Origin: an uncultured Gallionellaceae bacterium
GTDB taxonomy: Bacteria; Pseudomonadota; Gammaproteobacteria; Burkholderiales; Gallionellaceae
NCBI GenBank assembly: GCA_903847155.1
Contig: CAINCU010000012.1
Span: forward strand, 1 to 64,000
Length of the DNA: 64,000 nucleotides
Direction of reading: 5' to 3'
How positions within the stretch are numbered: the stretch's first letter is position 1; each line of letters opens with the position of its first letter. Shown piece by piece: positions 26,292 to 36,657 of this stretch. The notes below the pieces were generated by a model. It worked only from the letters and a program-made list of their open reading frames with translations, did not search any database and was not told the DNA's origin. The position numbers were made by a program, and so were the translations under genes.

Positions 26292-27343
26292 GCTTGATCA
26301 ATCGGGTGTTGAATCAATTGGAGCAGCGTGGCGCAGATACTTCGCCAGGCCAAACGCAGGTGCGTGCAGTGCCGATACAAGTCGAACCGCGTTGGAAAAT
26401 ACCGGCCCTGTTTGCGCTAGTAATCATAGTTTCGGCAATGGCGGCGTGGCTCTGGCCGAAAGCTCAAGTGCCGCAAATCGAGCCGGTAAAGGTAGCCGCC
26501 GAGTTAGCGCCGGTGCCACCCTCATCGGTGTCGGGCATCCAACCAGAAGACTCGTTGCAATCCGCCACGAAATTGAGTTTCGAACTTGGCTGGATACCGC
26601 AGCAGCAATCCTCTGGCGAACGCAGCCCAAATAAATCGTCCAAACCGGTTTCTGTCAAAGCACCTGTCGCTGCAAAACCACCATTAGCCGTTGCGGCAGC
26701 ACTGAAACCGGCGCAAACCAAACAGCCTGCGGTGAATGTTCAATCTTCTGGCACATTGCCGCTCAAACAAATTAGCCATACGCAACGTGCCGACGCGGAA
26801 TATCGCAAGGCGCTAGCGCTGCAACAACAGGGGCATGTGGCCGAAGCGCTGGCCGGTTATGACGCGGCGCTGCAATTGAATGCACAGCACGATGCGGCGC
26901 GTCTGGCGCAGGCTGCTTTGTTGATCAAGAGCAAACGTAGTGACGATGCCGAACGCTTGTTGCAAGAGGGCTTGAAACTAAATCCGACTCAGACCGAATT
27001 CAGTATGGTGCTGGCGCGAGTACAGGTCGAGCGCGGCAAGGTCGAGCAGGCGCTGGATACATTGCAACAAAATTTGCCGCAAGCGGCTGACAAGGCAGAA
27101 TATCAGGCGTTCTACGCCGCGTTGCTGCAGCGTGAAAGTCGGCACGAGGAAGCGGTGAAACACTACCAGATTGCCGTACAGCTCTCACCGAACAGCGGAG
27201 TTTGGCTAATGGGCTATGGCATTTCGTTGCAGGCAATCAAGCGTATCGAGGATGCCAAAGCGGCATACCAGCGTGCGCTGGCGACACAAACGCTGAGTCC
27301 GGAATTGACAGCGTTTATTCAGCAGAAACTGAAAGGGTTTTAG
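26288..27343 (+). CDS. mshN: MSHA biogenesis TPR protein
   Basis: MSLINRVLNQLEQRGAD N-terminus; TM; C-terminal TPRs. Confidence 0.85.
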   Translation: MSLINRVLNQLEQRGADTSPGQTQVRAVPIQVEPRWKIPALFALVIIVSAMAAWLWPKAQVPQIEPVKVAAELAPVPPSSVSGIQPEDSLQSATKLSFELGWIPQQQSSGERSPNKSSKPVSVKAPVAAKPPLAVAAALKPAQTKQPAVNVQSSGTLPLKQISHTQRADAEYRKALALQQQGHVAEALAGYDAALQLNAQHDAARLAQAALLIKSKRSDDAERLLQEGLKLNPTQTEFSMVLARVQVERGKVEQALDTLQQNLPQAADKAEYQAFYAALLQRESRHEEAVKHYQIAVQLSPNSGVWLMGYGISLQAIKRIEDAKAAYQRALATQTLSPELTAFIQQKLKGF

Positions 27344-28046
27344 CGGGCTGCGGTAATGTTCTCGCCACTACCCATGCGCTAACCTCGGCTGCCCCGGCTT
27401 TTTTCAGGGCGCGCGCCAACTCTCCGATGGATGCGCCGCTGGTCATTACGTCATCCACTATGGCGACATGTTTGCCTTGCACTTGAGCAGGCAGCGCAAC
27501 TTCGAAAGCTCCGCGTATATTCTTGTCGCGTTCCTTCCACGGCAACGAGGATTGCGGCGGCGTGTCGCGCACGCGCTGGCAGGCACTGCTCAGAAGCGGA
27601 ATGTCGAGGCGTTTTGCGATGCGTGCCGCCAACAGTTGAGATTGATTGAAGCCGCGTGTGCGCAAGCGCTGCGGGTGCAGGGGCATGGCGACGAGGCAAT
27701 CCGGGCGATTCTCGACGTGGCGTGCCAGTTCGTCCGCAAGAAAATTCACCAGTATCAATTGCTCGTGGAATTTCAGCGCTTTGACAAGTTGGTTGAGCGG
27801 GAACGCATAGCTGAAAGCAGCCAGCGTGCGTTCAAATGGCGGCATTTTCTTCAGGCACTTCCCGCATGTTTCACCTGCGGTGGTAGGCAGGGCGCAGACC
27901 GGGCAATGCGCGGCGGTTAGGCGCGGTAGTTCCGCCTCGCAAGCCGCACAGCACAAGCCATTCCTGCTCATGGCACCGCACAACAGGCAGGGCTGGGCAG
28001 GCAATAAACGCCTAATTACCGAGCGGATGTTTAAAATTGTTTGCAC
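27315..28046 (-). CDS. ComF family protein (amidophosphoribosyltransferase-like); start uncertain (GTG proposed)
   Basis: CLLCGAMSRNGLCCAACEAELPRL zinc-finger-like N-terminus and VAIVDDVMTSGASIGELARALKKAGA PRTase motif. Confidence 0.85.
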   Translation of the reverse strand: MQTILNIRSVIRRLLPAQPCLLCGAMSRNGLCCAACEAELPRLTAAHCPVCALPTTAGETCGKCLKKMPPFERTLAAFSYAFPLNQLVKALKFHEQLILVNFLADELARHVENRPDCLVAMPLHPQRLRTRGFNQSQLLAARIAKRLDIPLLSSACQRVRDTPPQSSLPWKERDKNIRGAFEVALPAQVQGKHVAIVDDVMTSGASIGELARALKKAGAAEVSAWVVARTLPQPAKTLSVSAE

Positions 28047-28122
28047 CAGAATTGACAAGTCTGTATCCGATAGCTGAAGATGCACGCCTTCCAATTTACC
28101 GCCTTTGTGCCTCAGTGCAAAC

Positions 28123-29127
28123 ATGAAACTTGAAACCAACGTTGCAGAATCCAGCAGTTCCGACCACATGGATGCCCCAGCCCGAGCTTGGACGGTGGCC
28201 GAGATTGAAGCTTTGTTCAAACTGCCATTCGCCGATTTGCTGTACCACGCGCAACAAGTGACGCGCGAGCATTTCGATCCGAATGCGGTGCAGCTTTCCA
28301 CCTTGTTATCGATCAAGACCGGCGGTTGTTCCGAGGATTGCGGCTACTGTACCCAGTCCTCGTTCCACGCGGGCGTGGAGAACAAAAAAATGCTGGAAGT
28401 TGAAGAGGTGGTAAAGGCCGCCAAGGCTGCCAAAGAAGCCGGTGCCGGACGTTTCTGTATGGGCGCGGCATGGCGCGAACCCAATGAAGAAGACATGAGC
28501 ACCGTGGTCGAGATGGTCAAGGAAGTGCGTGCGCTGGGCATGGAAACCTGTGCCACGCTGGGCATGCTCAACGACGAGCAGACCGAACAATTGCGCGTTG
28601 CCGGACTGGATTACTACAACCACAATCTGGATACCTCGCCCGAGTTTTACGGCAACATCATTAGCACCCGCGACTACCAGGATCGCCTCGACACGCTGGC
28701 GCGTGTGCGCAAAGCGGGCATGAATGTCTGCAGCGGCGGCATCATAGGCATGGGTGAAAATCTCACCCAGCGCGCCGGACTCATCGCACAACTTGCCAAC
28801 ATGAATCCATACCCGGAAAGTGTGCCGATCAACAATCTGGTCAAGGTCGAAGGCACACCACTGGCGGATACGGAAGACCTCGATCCGCTGGATTTCGTGC
28901 GCACCATCGCCGTGGCGCGCCTCACTATGCCGCGCGCTTTCGTGCGCCTTTCAGCTGGAAGGCAGCAGATGTCCGACGCCGTGCCAGCGCTGTGTTTTCT
29001 AGCGGGCGCCAACTCAATTTTCTACGGCGACCAGTTGCTGACCACGGGCAATCCCGAAGTCGAGCGCGACAAGGCGTTGATGGACAAGCTGGGCATGTAT
29101 CCGCTCGCCAAAAAGAAATGTCATTAA
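28123..29127 (+). CDS. bioB: Biotin synthase
   Basis: Radical-SAM motif [13 protein letters not shown]; full length. Confidence 0.97.
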   Translation: MKLETNVAESSSSDHMDAPARAWTVAEIEALFKLPFADLLYHAQQVTREHFDPNAVQLSTLLSIKTGGCSEDCGYCTQSSFHAGVENKKMLEVEEVVKAAKAAKEAGAGRFCMGAAWREPNEEDMSTVVEMVKEVRALGMETCATLGMLNDEQTEQLRVAGLDYYNHNLDTSPEFYGNIISTRDYQDRLDTLARVRKAGMNVCSGGIIGMGENLTQRAGLIAQLANMNPYPESVPINNLVKVEGTPLADTEDLDPLDFVRTIAVARLTMPRAFVRLSAGRQQMSDAVPALCFLAGANSIFYGDQLLTTGNPEVERDKALMDKLGMYPLAKKKCH

Positions 29128-29259
29128 CGATGAGTCTGCGTCAATTTTTCAGCCTGACGTTTAGGTACTGTCGAATTTGCAATTCAGTTCGGGCGGCAGC
29201 GTACTGAACTGAGTATATTTGCTGTGTTTCAAAATACACTGCATGTTCGCAAGGAAGTA

Positions 29260-29325
29260 AACACGGGCATCTACATCAAGTGTATAGTGTAGATTGCCTA
29301 TTGACGGGCGTTCCCATGAGGGTGT
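29260..29325. repeat. Short repeat, family 2 copy
   Basis: ACGGGCATCTACATCAAGTGTATAGTGTAGATTGCCTATTGACGGGCGTT. Confidence 0.65.
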
Positions 29326-29352
29326 TCGGAAAAATCCGTAAATTTTCTCGAT

Positions 29353-30510
29353 ATGAATACCTACCACGAACTGCAAACTGAATTGGATCAGCGCGCCGCG
29401 CAGGGCTTGCTACGCAGTCGGCGCACGCTGACCAGCCCGCAGACAACGCACTCTCTGGTGGACGGCAAGCTCTATCTGGCGTTTTGCAGCAACGATTACC
29501 TTGGTCTCGCCAACCATCCGCAGCTCATCGCCGCACTGCAACAAGGCGCGCAGCAATGGGGTGTGGGCGCGGGTGCGGCACATCTGGTGAACGGCCACTT
29601 CGCGCCGCATCATCAACTCGAACAACAACTCGCCGCCTTCGTCGGCAAACCGACCGCGCTGCTGTTTTCCACCGGCTACATGGCTAACCTCGGCGCGGTG
29701 CAGGCGCTGGTGGGCAAGGGCGACACGGTGTTTGCCGACAAGCTCAATCACGCCTCGCTCAACGACGCCATGTTGCTGTCGCGCGCCGGTGTGAAGCGTT
29801 ATCGGCATGGCGACATGGCACAACTCGCGCAGTTGCTGGAGCAGACCAAGAGCGGGTGCAAACTTATCATCACCGATGCAGTGTTCAGCATGGACGGCGA
29901 CATCGCACCATTGCGCGAAATGCTGGCCTTGTGCGAGCAACACGATGCTTGGTTGTATGTGGACGATGCGCACGGTTTCGGCGTGCTGGGCGCACAGGGA
30001 CGCGGCTCGCTGTCACATTTCGGCATCGCCTCCGAGCGCATCATTTACATGGCGACGCTGGGCAAAGCGGCGGGCGTGTCGGGTGCATTTGTCGCGGCGG
30101 AGCAGGTGGTCATCGACACGCTCATCAATCATGCGCACAGCTATGTCTATACCACCGCCTCACCGCCCGCCTTGTCCGTGGCGCTGGCGCAGAGTCTGCA
30201 GTTGATCGAGCAGGGAGATGATTTGCGCGAACATTTGCAGCAACTCGTTAAGCAATTGCGCACAGGTCTGGCCGACTTGCCGTGGCAACTGATGCCATCG
30301 CATACCGCGATCCAACCGCTGTTGATCGGCGACAATCAGGCAGCGTTGCAGTTGAGCGCAGCCTTGCGCGAACGCGGCATCTGGGTGGCCGCGATCCGTC
30401 CGCCTACGGTGCCGCAGGGTACGGCGCGCCTGCGTATCACCTTGTCGGCGGCGCACAGCGCAGCGGATGTGCAGCAACTCATCGGAGCCTTGCATGAGCT
30501 TGCACATTGA
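29353..30510 (+). CDS. bioF: 8-amino-7-oxononanoate synthase
   Basis: FCSNDYLGLANHP, DDAHGFGVLGAQGRGSLSHF, TLGKAAGVSGAF. Confidence 0.95.
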   Translation: MNTYHELQTELDQRAAQGLLRSRRTLTSPQTTHSLVDGKLYLAFCSNDYLGLANHPQLIAALQQGAQQWGVGAGAAHLVNGHFAPHHQLEQQLAAFVGKPTALLFSTGYMANLGAVQALVGKGDTVFADKLNHASLNDAMLLSRAGVKRYRHGDMAQLAQLLEQTKSGCKLIITDAVFSMDGDIAPLREMLALCEQHDAWLYVDDAHGFGVLGAQGRGSLSHFGIASERIIYMATLGKAAGVSGAFVAAEQVVIDTLINHAHSYVYTTASPPALSVALAQSLQLIEQGDDLREHLQQLVKQLRTGLADLPWQLMPSHTAIQPLLIGDNQAALQLSAALRERGIWVAAIRPPTVPQGTARLRITLSAAHSAADVQQLIGALHELAH

Positions 30511-31288
30511 GAGCAGCGGCAGCGGCGCACCTTTGGTGTTGCTGCATGGATGGGGCATGCACGGCGGAATTTGGGGCGAGGTAGCGCAGCGTCTGGCGGA
30601 AAAATTCTGCGTGCATAGCGTCGATCTGCCGGGCTATGGATTTAGCCAGGCTGTGAAGGGAAAAGAGGGAAGTGCAAAGGGTGGGGCAACGTTGGATCTC
30701 ATTGTCGATGAGCTGGCGTCCAGTTTTCCCGAGCCTGTTTTCGTATGCGGCTGGTCGTTGGGCGGGCAGCTCGCGTTGCGTTGGGCGGCGCGCGAACCCG
30801 AGAAGCTGCAACGGCTGGTGCTAGTGAGCAGTACGCCGTGTTTTGTTGCACGCGCAGACTGGCTCTGCGGCATGGACGGCGCGGTGTTTGAAAAATTCGC
30901 CAGCGAGCTGGAACAAAACCATGCCGCCACTTTGCGCCGCTTCATCGCGTTGCAATTGCGCGGCAGCGAAAACGAGCGTGAACTGATGCTGTTGTTGCGC
31001 GAGCGCCTGTTCAGTCGCGGCGAGCCGGACATGCAGGCATTGCGCGATGGCTTGGGCATTTTGCGCAATGACGATCAGCGCAGCGAACTGAAGTTTATTC
31101 AACAGCCGACTTTGGTTATCGCCGGTGAACGCGACAAACTCACGCCACCGCAAGCCTCACACTACATGGCGCAATCCATGCCGGACGCGCGGCTGATTGA
31201 AGTGAAGGGCGCAGCGCATGCGCCGTTTTTGTCGCACCCGAATATTTTTGTTGAGCACATAAAAAGCTTCCTACATGAACGAATTTGA
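30494..31288 (+). CDS. bioH: Pimeloyl-ACP methyl ester carboxylesterase
   Basis: LLHGWGMHGGIW, GWSLGG nucleophile elbow; between bioF and bioC. Confidence 0.92.
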   Translation: MSLHIESSGSGAPLVLLHGWGMHGGIWGEVAQRLAEKFCVHSVDLPGYGFSQAVKGKEGSAKGGATLDLIVDELASSFPEPVFVCGWSLGGQLALRWAAREPEKLQRLVLVSSTPCFVARADWLCGMDGAVFEKFASELEQNHAATLRRFIALQLRGSENERELMLLLRERLFSRGEPDMQALRDGLGILRNDDQRSELKFIQQPTLVIAGERDKLTPPQASHYMAQSMPDARLIEVKGAAHAPFLSHPNIFVEHIKSFLHERI

Positions 31289-32144
31289 AATAGATAAACG
31301 CCAAGTGCGCCGTGCCTTCAGTCGTGCCGCGAAGAATTACGATGCGACGGCAGTAATGCAGCGCGAGGTGTGCACACGCCTGCTGGAAAAGCTGGACTGC
31401 ATCAAGCATCAACCAGCCACTTTGCTGGATGTCGGTAGCGGCACGGGTTGGGGTACGCGCCAGTTGGGCGAGCGTTATCCGCAGGCGCAAATAATCGCGC
31501 TCGACATCGCCATCGGCATGCTGCAAGTGGCGCGCGGCACCTCAAGCTGGTGGCAGAAATTGTTTGCTGGCAAAAGAGAAAATTTCCTGTGCGCCGATGT
31601 CGAGGCGTTGCCGATTGCGTCCAATAGCATCGAGATGGTGTGGTCGAATCTGGCGCTGCAATGGTGCAACGATTTGCCCGCCACTTTTGCCGAGTTGCAG
31701 CGCGTGATTAAAGTGGACGGGCTGCTGATATTTTCCAGCTTCGGCGTGGATACGCTGCACGAATTGCGCAGCGCGTTTCGCGATGTGGACGGTTACAATC
31801 ATCTGAGTCGCTTCGCCGATATGCACGACATCGGCGACATGTTGTTGGCGGCAGGCTTCGCCGGTCCGGTGATGGAAATGGAAAAGATCACGCTGACCTA
31901 CAGCGATGTGCGCGCGGTGATGCAAGATTTGAAAAGCATAGGCGCACACAACGCCACCGCCGGACGTGCGCCGGGCATGATGGGCAAGGCGGCGTGGCAG
32001 CGCGTGATGGAAAATTATGAAAAACTGCGCGTTGACGGGAAATTGCCTGCAACGTTTGAGATCATCTATGGCCATGCGTGGAAGCCTGCGCCTAAGCAGA
32101 CGCAGGATGGGCGTGCGATTATCAGGACGGATTTCAAATTATGA
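31275..32144 (+). CDS. bioC: Malonyl-ACP O-methyltransferase
   Basis: SAM methyltransferase LDVGSGTGWGTRQL; operon context. Confidence 0.93.
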   Translation: MNEFEIDKRQVRRAFSRAAKNYDATAVMQREVCTRLLEKLDCIKHQPATLLDVGSGTGWGTRQLGERYPQAQIIALDIAIGMLQVARGTSSWWQKLFAGKRENFLCADVEALPIASNSIEMVWSNLALQWCNDLPATFAELQRVIKVDGLLIFSSFGVDTLHELRSAFRDVDGYNHLSRFADMHDIGDMLLAAGFAGPVMEMEKITLTYSDVRAVMQDLKSIGAHNATAGRAPGMMGKAAWQRVMENYEKLRVDGKLPATFEIIYGHAWKPAPKQTQDGRAIIRTDFKL

Positions 32145-32821
32145 GCTACTTCATTACCGGCACCGACACCGGCGTGGGCAAGACGCTGGTGAGTTGCGCG
32201 CTGTTGCACGCCTTGGCCGCACAGGGCAAACGGGTGGTCGGCTTCAAGCCGGTGGCGGCAGGTTGTGACGAGGACGATCACAACGATGATGCCAAACGCT
32301 TGCGCGCCGCAAGCAATGTGCAGGCAGCTTACGGTCAGATCAATCCCTATTGTTTTTCACATGCTATCGCGCCGCATCTCGCTGCACGGCACAGCGGAGT
32401 TCGTATCGAATTTTCGCGCATCATCACGACTTACAAAGAACTGGCAGGGCAGTCCGACGAAGTGATCGTGGAAGGTGTGGGCGGTTTTTGTGTGCCGCTG
32501 AACGATAAGCAGGACGGCGCCGATCTTGCCCAGCGATTAAATCTGCCGGTCATTCTGGTGGTGGGCATGCGCCTGGGATGCTTGAATCATGCCCTGCTGA
32601 CCCTGCGCGTTATTACCGAATACCAATTAGAATGCGCGGGTTGGGTGGCCAACGTGGTGGCTGACGGGATGCCTGCGCTGGAAGAGAACATCGAAGCCTT
32701 GCGCGAGCGCATCGCAGCGCCGTTGCTGGGTATCATTCCTTATCAAGCGCAGCCGGATGCTAGTACGTTGGCATCACTGTTGAACGTGCAGTTGCTGGAG
32801 AAAAAAGAAACCGATGGTTGA
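32141..32821 (+). CDS. bioD: Dethiobiotin synthetase
   Basis: YFITGTDTGVGKTLVSCALL; VEGVGGFCVPL. Confidence 0.96.
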   Translation: MSYFITGTDTGVGKTLVSCALLHALAAQGKRVVGFKPVAAGCDEDDHNDDAKRLRAASNVQAAYGQINPYCFSHAIAPHLAARHSGVRIEFSRIITTYKELAGQSDEVIVEGVGGFCVPLNDKQDGADLAQRLNLPVILVVGMRLGCLNHALLTLRVITEYQLECAGWVANVVADGMPALEENIEALRERIAAPLLGIIPYQAQPDASTLASLLNVQLLEKKETDG

Positions 32822-33524
32822 ATTCAGTTTCCTTGCGGTATTTCTGGTGGGTCTGCTGGGCGGCGTGCATTGCCTGGGCATGTGCGGCAGCATCGTCGGC
32901 ATCTTTACCACTCAGGTGCCGCAAAATCAAGCGCGCTGGCCGTTCCATCTGGCCTATAGCAGCGGGCGCATGGCGAGTTATGCGGTGGCGGGCGCGTTGG
33001 TTGGCGCAGTGGGGCATGCGGGATTATTGATGCGCGATGCTGTGCCGGTGCAGCATCTGTTGTTTGCCCTGTCCAGCTTGATGCTCATCGCACTTGGCCT
33101 GTATCTGGCCGGTGTCTGGGGCGCAGTGCGCCGCATCGAACAACTGGGCGGCGGGCTGTGGAAACGTTTGCAACCCTACACCATCAAATTATTGCCAGTG
33201 AACACTGTGCCACGTGCCTTGGGCTTGGGCGTGTTGTGGGGTTGGTTGCCGTGTGGTCTGGTGTATAGCGTGCTCATCACCGCGCTGGCGAGTGGCAGCG
33301 CAATGCAGGGTGCACTCATCATGTTGGCATTCGGTCTGGGCACATTGCCGAATCTGTTGGCGATCGGCTTGTTCTGGGAAAGTATTAAAGGCTGGGTGCA
33401 GTCATCACGCGTGCGCTTGGCGGCGGGCTCCTTGGTGGTGTTGTTCGGTGTGTATGGCTTGTTCAAAGTGGGCTACACCTTTGCAGTGCATGGATGGGCG
33501 GGAGCGTGCCATGTGGCGGCATAG
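32814..33524 (+). CDS. Sulfite exporter TauE/SafE-family (CcoS/DsbD-like) membrane protein
   Basis: GGVHCLGMCGSIVG and LWGWLPCGLVYSVL motifs. Confidence 0.8.
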   Translation: MVEFSFLAVFLVGLLGGVHCLGMCGSIVGIFTTQVPQNQARWPFHLAYSSGRMASYAVAGALVGAVGHAGLLMRDAVPVQHLLFALSSLMLIALGLYLAGVWGAVRRIEQLGGGLWKRLQPYTIKLLPVNTVPRALGLGVLWGWLPCGLVYSVLITALASGSAMQGALIMLAFGLGTLPNLLAIGLFWESIKGWVQSSRVRLAAGSLVVLFGVYGLFKVGYTFAVHGWAGACHVAA

Positions 33525-34098
33525 TCTGATTCTGATATTTGTATTCTTCCTGCTTGCCGCATGCGGCGAGCAAAAACTTCCCTCTCCCTTCAAAGCCAGC
33601 GACGTAAGCTCGCAGTATGCGCATGCCGATTTCCATTTGAACGATGCCAAAGGCAAGCCGGTTAGCTTGGCAGATTTTCGCACCAAGGTAGTGGTGCTGT
33701 TCTTTGGCTATACCCAATGCCCCGATGTGTGTCCGACCACGCTGGCGGATATGGCGCAGGTGATGCGCATGCTGGGCAAAGATGCCGACAACGTGCAGGT
33801 ACTGTTCGTGACGCTTGATCCCGAACGTGACACGCGTGAAGTTCTGGCGCAATATCCGCCCGCGTTTTATCCCACGTTTATGGGGTTATCCGGCGATGCG
33901 CAGGCCACCGCGCAAGCAGCCAAGGCGTTCGGGATTTATTACCAAAAGCAACCCACCAAAAGCGGAGGTTATACGTTGGATCATTCTGCCGGAACTTATC
34001 TGATTGCACCGGGCGGAAAATATGTTTTGCTTTCGCCGTTTGCGCAGCGGCCTGAATTGCTGGTGCAGGACATTCGCTTGTTAGGGACATTGAAATGA
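33511..34098 (+). CDS. SCO1/SenC-family copper chaperone/thioredoxin-like lipoprotein
   Basis: FFGYTQCPDVCPTTLADMAQVM, VTLDPERDT. Confidence 0.9.
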   Translation: MWRHSLILIFVFFLLAACGEQKLPSPFKASDVSSQYAHADFHLNDAKGKPVSLADFRTKVVVLFFGYTQCPDVCPTTLADMAQVMRMLGKDADNVQVLFVTLDPERDTREVLAQYPPAFYPTFMGLSGDAQATAQAAKAFGIYYQKQPTKSGGYTLDHSAGTYLIAPGGKYVLLSPFAQRPELLVQDIRLLGTLK

Positions 34099-35921
34099 GT
34101 TTTTTGGCAGATTTGTTGCGTTTTGAAATAAACGAAACAAATCTGCCGGTTCGCCGCGAACAAGTACGCGCGCGCATTACCATGTATCCGACCATGATCA
34201 TACCTGCCATGTTTATGGCATGGTTACTGGTCTGGGTGATGCGGAATGCAGTGGCGCATGAAGCGTTGATCGCATGGTTGGTGATGATCAGCATCACTCA
34301 GATATTCGAGTTGTCACAGTGGTGGCGCTTTCGGTCATTGACGCAGGATGCGGAGCAATGCCGCCGTTGGGATGCGCGATTTAAACGCAATACCAGCATC
34401 GGGGCTCTGGCATGGGGCAGCGCTTGGTGGGTGATGTTCGTGCCGGGCGATCTCGGCTATCAAGCGTTACTGATCTGTGTGGCGATGGGTTTCTCTGCGG
34501 GCGGAGTGACCATTAATCCGATACACCGTCCGTCACTGTACCTCTATCTGGTGTTGCTGCTGGCTCCGTTGATTGGGCGTGTGGTTTTGGAAAACGATGA
34601 GCAGCATTGGTTTCTTGCCATTATGCTGCTGATCTACGCCGGTTTTCTTCTTCAATCAGCGTCCAAGTTGATGCACACGTTTGAACTGTCCCTGCAGCAA
34701 CGCTTCGAAAAGGAAGTATTGTTGTACACCCTGCGCATGCGCGAGGAAGAAACCGCACAGGCGCTGGCGGCGGCGGAGTTGGCCAACATGACGAAATCCA
34801 GATTTTTAGCCACTGCCAGTCACGACCTGCGCCAACCTTTACAAGCGTTGCGCTTGTTTACCGAGGCATTGCAAGACACGGCAAAAGACAAGGAAACCAC
34901 CCATCTGGCCAAACAAATTGGCAAATCAGTGGATGCGCTGGTTGATATGTTCGATGACTTGCTTGATGTGTCCCGACTGGATGCCGGCATCATTCAACCG
35001 CGCATGCAACATTTTGCGCTGTACGATTTGTTTGACCGGTTATATGTGGATTTTGGCCAGCTGGCACAAGCCAAGGGCCTGCTGCTTGAATTGCCCTACA
35101 ACAACGACGATGAAATGTGTCGAGAACATTGCCCGACAGTGGTTTATAGCGATCCGTTCCTGCTGGAACGCATGTTGCGCAATCTGCTTTCCAATGCCAT
35201 ACGCTACACCGATCATGGGCGGGTAAGGGTTAAATGTCAGTGTACCAATAGCCATGTTGAGATCGCAGTGCAGGATACCGGTATCGGCATCCGTCCCGAG
35301 GTGATGAAGCAAATATTCGAAGAGTATTACCAAGTGGATAATCCGCACCGTGACCGGCGCAAAGGCTTGGGACTCGGCTTGGCCATCGTGCGTCGCATGG
35401 AAGAATTGCTTGGCTATCATATCAAGGTTGAGTCCGAGCCGGGGCAGGGTTCATCTTTCAGCTTTAGCGTGAAAAAAGGCGACAAGGATGTTCTGGCGCG
35501 GCCTTTTGTCATCACGCATACGCGTTACGATGTTGACGGCAAAGTGGTTGCCTTGGTCGAGGACGATCAGGATATCCGTGAATTTACCGCGGAGTTGATG
35601 CAGAGCTGGGGTTGTCGTGTGTTTGCGGAAGCTGACGGTGCGGAACTGTTGCGAAAATTGGATATGGCAGCCGTGCGCCCGGATCTACTGGTGTGCGATT
35701 ACCGTTTACCTAACAATCAGACTGCACTGGATGTTATGCAGCAAATGCGGGAGTTTTGGGGCGATCTACCAATTCTGGTGGTTACCGGTGATACCGGAGT
35801 GGAGACTTTGCAAGCGATCCAGCAAAGTGGGGCGAGTTTGTTGCACAAACCGATAGCTCCAACACGTTTGCGTTCCGCGATGTATTTGGTTATGCAGGGA
35901 ACGGCGGCGACGGAGCCGTGA
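34095..35921 (+). CDS. Hybrid sensor histidine kinase/response regulator
   Basis: HisKA ATASHDLRQPLQALRLF, HATPase N/G boxes, C-terminal receiver VCDYRLPNNQTALDVMQQM. Confidence 0.9.
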   Translation: MSFLADLLRFEINETNLPVRREQVRARITMYPTMIIPAMFMAWLLVWVMRNAVAHEALIAWLVMISITQIFELSQWWRFRSLTQDAEQCRRWDARFKRNTSIGALAWGSAWWVMFVPGDLGYQALLICVAMGFSAGGVTINPIHRPSLYLYLVLLLAPLIGRVVLENDEQHWFLAIMLLIYAGFLLQSASKLMHTFELSLQQRFEKEVLLYTLRMREEETAQALAAAELANMTKSRFLATASHDLRQPLQALRLFTEALQDTAKDKETTHLAKQIGKSVDALVDMFDDLLDVSRLDAGIIQPRMQHFALYDLFDRLYVDFGQLAQAKGLLLELPYNNDDEMCREHCPTVVYSDPFLLERMLRNLLSNAIRYTDHGRVRVKCQCTNSHVEIAVQDTGIGIRPEVMKQIFEEYYQVDNPHRDRRKGLGLGLAIVRRMEELLGYHIKVESEPGQGSSFSFSVKKGDKDVLARPFVITHTRYDVDGKVVALVEDDQDIREFTAELMQSWGCRVFAEADGAELLRKLDMAAVRPDLLVCDYRLPNNQTALDVMQQMREFWGDLPILVVTGDTGVETLQAIQQSGASLLHKPIAPTRLRSAMYLVMQGTAATEP

Positions 35922-35958
35922 ATGGTATGATTGACGCTGTGGGGATGGGGGGAAGCTA

Positions 35959-36657
35959 ATGAAAATAAAAGTGTTGCTGGTGGATGATCACGCGTTGTTT
36001 CGCGATGGCATGCGTTATGTGTTGCAGCAGCTTGCTGACGAGGTAGAGATAATCGATACCGGTAACTTTACCGAAGCATTGAAATTGATAAATGAAAGTC
36101 CCAATTTCGATCTCGCCCTGCTCGACCTGAACATGCCGGATAGTGACGGTGTTCCTTCGCTGCAACTTTTCCATCAGCGTTTCCCGGATATTCCGTTGGT
36201 CGTAGTTTCCGGTTCGGATCAGCGCGACGACATTGAGAATGTAATGAATCTGGGTGCAATGGGCTTTATCTCCAAAATGTCGCCGAGCAAAGTGATGTTG
36301 TCAGCTTTGCGTATGGTGCTGGAGGGTGGCGTGTATGTGCCGCCGCAACTGCTGCAACAAGCTGTTTCCAGGCTGGATATGGGTATGAGCCTGACCGACA
36401 AGCGCAGCCAGCGCGCCAGCAAATATGGGCTTACTCCGCGCCAGTTGGAGGTGTTGCAATTGATCGGGAACGGACTCAGCAACAAGGATATTTCCAATAA
36501 ACTCAATTTGGCAGAAGGCACAGTCAAGATCCACGTCGCCGCCATCTATCAGGCTTTACATGTCGGTACGCGTGTTGATGCTGTGGTGGCCGCACGACGT
36601 TTTGGTTTCATTGGCGCAGACGACGCTTCCGATTTCGCAAAAACACGGGAAGCCTGA
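35959..36657 (+). CDS. LuxR-family (NarL/FixJ) response regulator
   Basis: [14 protein letters not shown] receiver, [38 protein letters not shown]. Confidence 0.93.
   Translation: MKIKVLLVDDHALFRDGMRYVLQQLADEVEIIDTGNFTEALKLINESPNFDLALLDLNMPDSDGVPSLQLFHQRFPDIPLVVVSGSDQRDDIENVMNLGAMGFISKMSPSKVMLSALRMVLEGGVYVPPQLLQQAVSRLDMGMSLTDKRSQRASKYGLTPRQLEVLQLIGNGLSNKDISNKLNLAEGTVKIHVAAIYQALHVGTRVDAVVAARRFGFIGADDASDFAKTREA

Noticed and set aside
27315-27343. Convergent 29-bp overlap of mshN and comF coding ends as a regulatory overlap
   Set aside because: Short convergent overlaps are common in compact genomes; nothing else supports a regulatory role.
28047-28316. Extended N-terminus of the ComF-family ORF (supplied ORF to 28316)
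   Set aside because: The extension runs antisense through the start of bioB and lacks ComF-like sequence; a GTG start near 28046 fits the family better.
28123-32821. bioBFHCD cluster lacking bioA as an unusual biotin pathway
   Set aside because: bioA is frequently encoded elsewhere in proteobacteria; absence from the window is not evidence of a new pathway.
34095-36657. Hybrid kinase plus LuxR regulator as a novel signalling system
   Set aside because: Standard domain composition and arrangement; no unusual feature visible without knowing the target genes.
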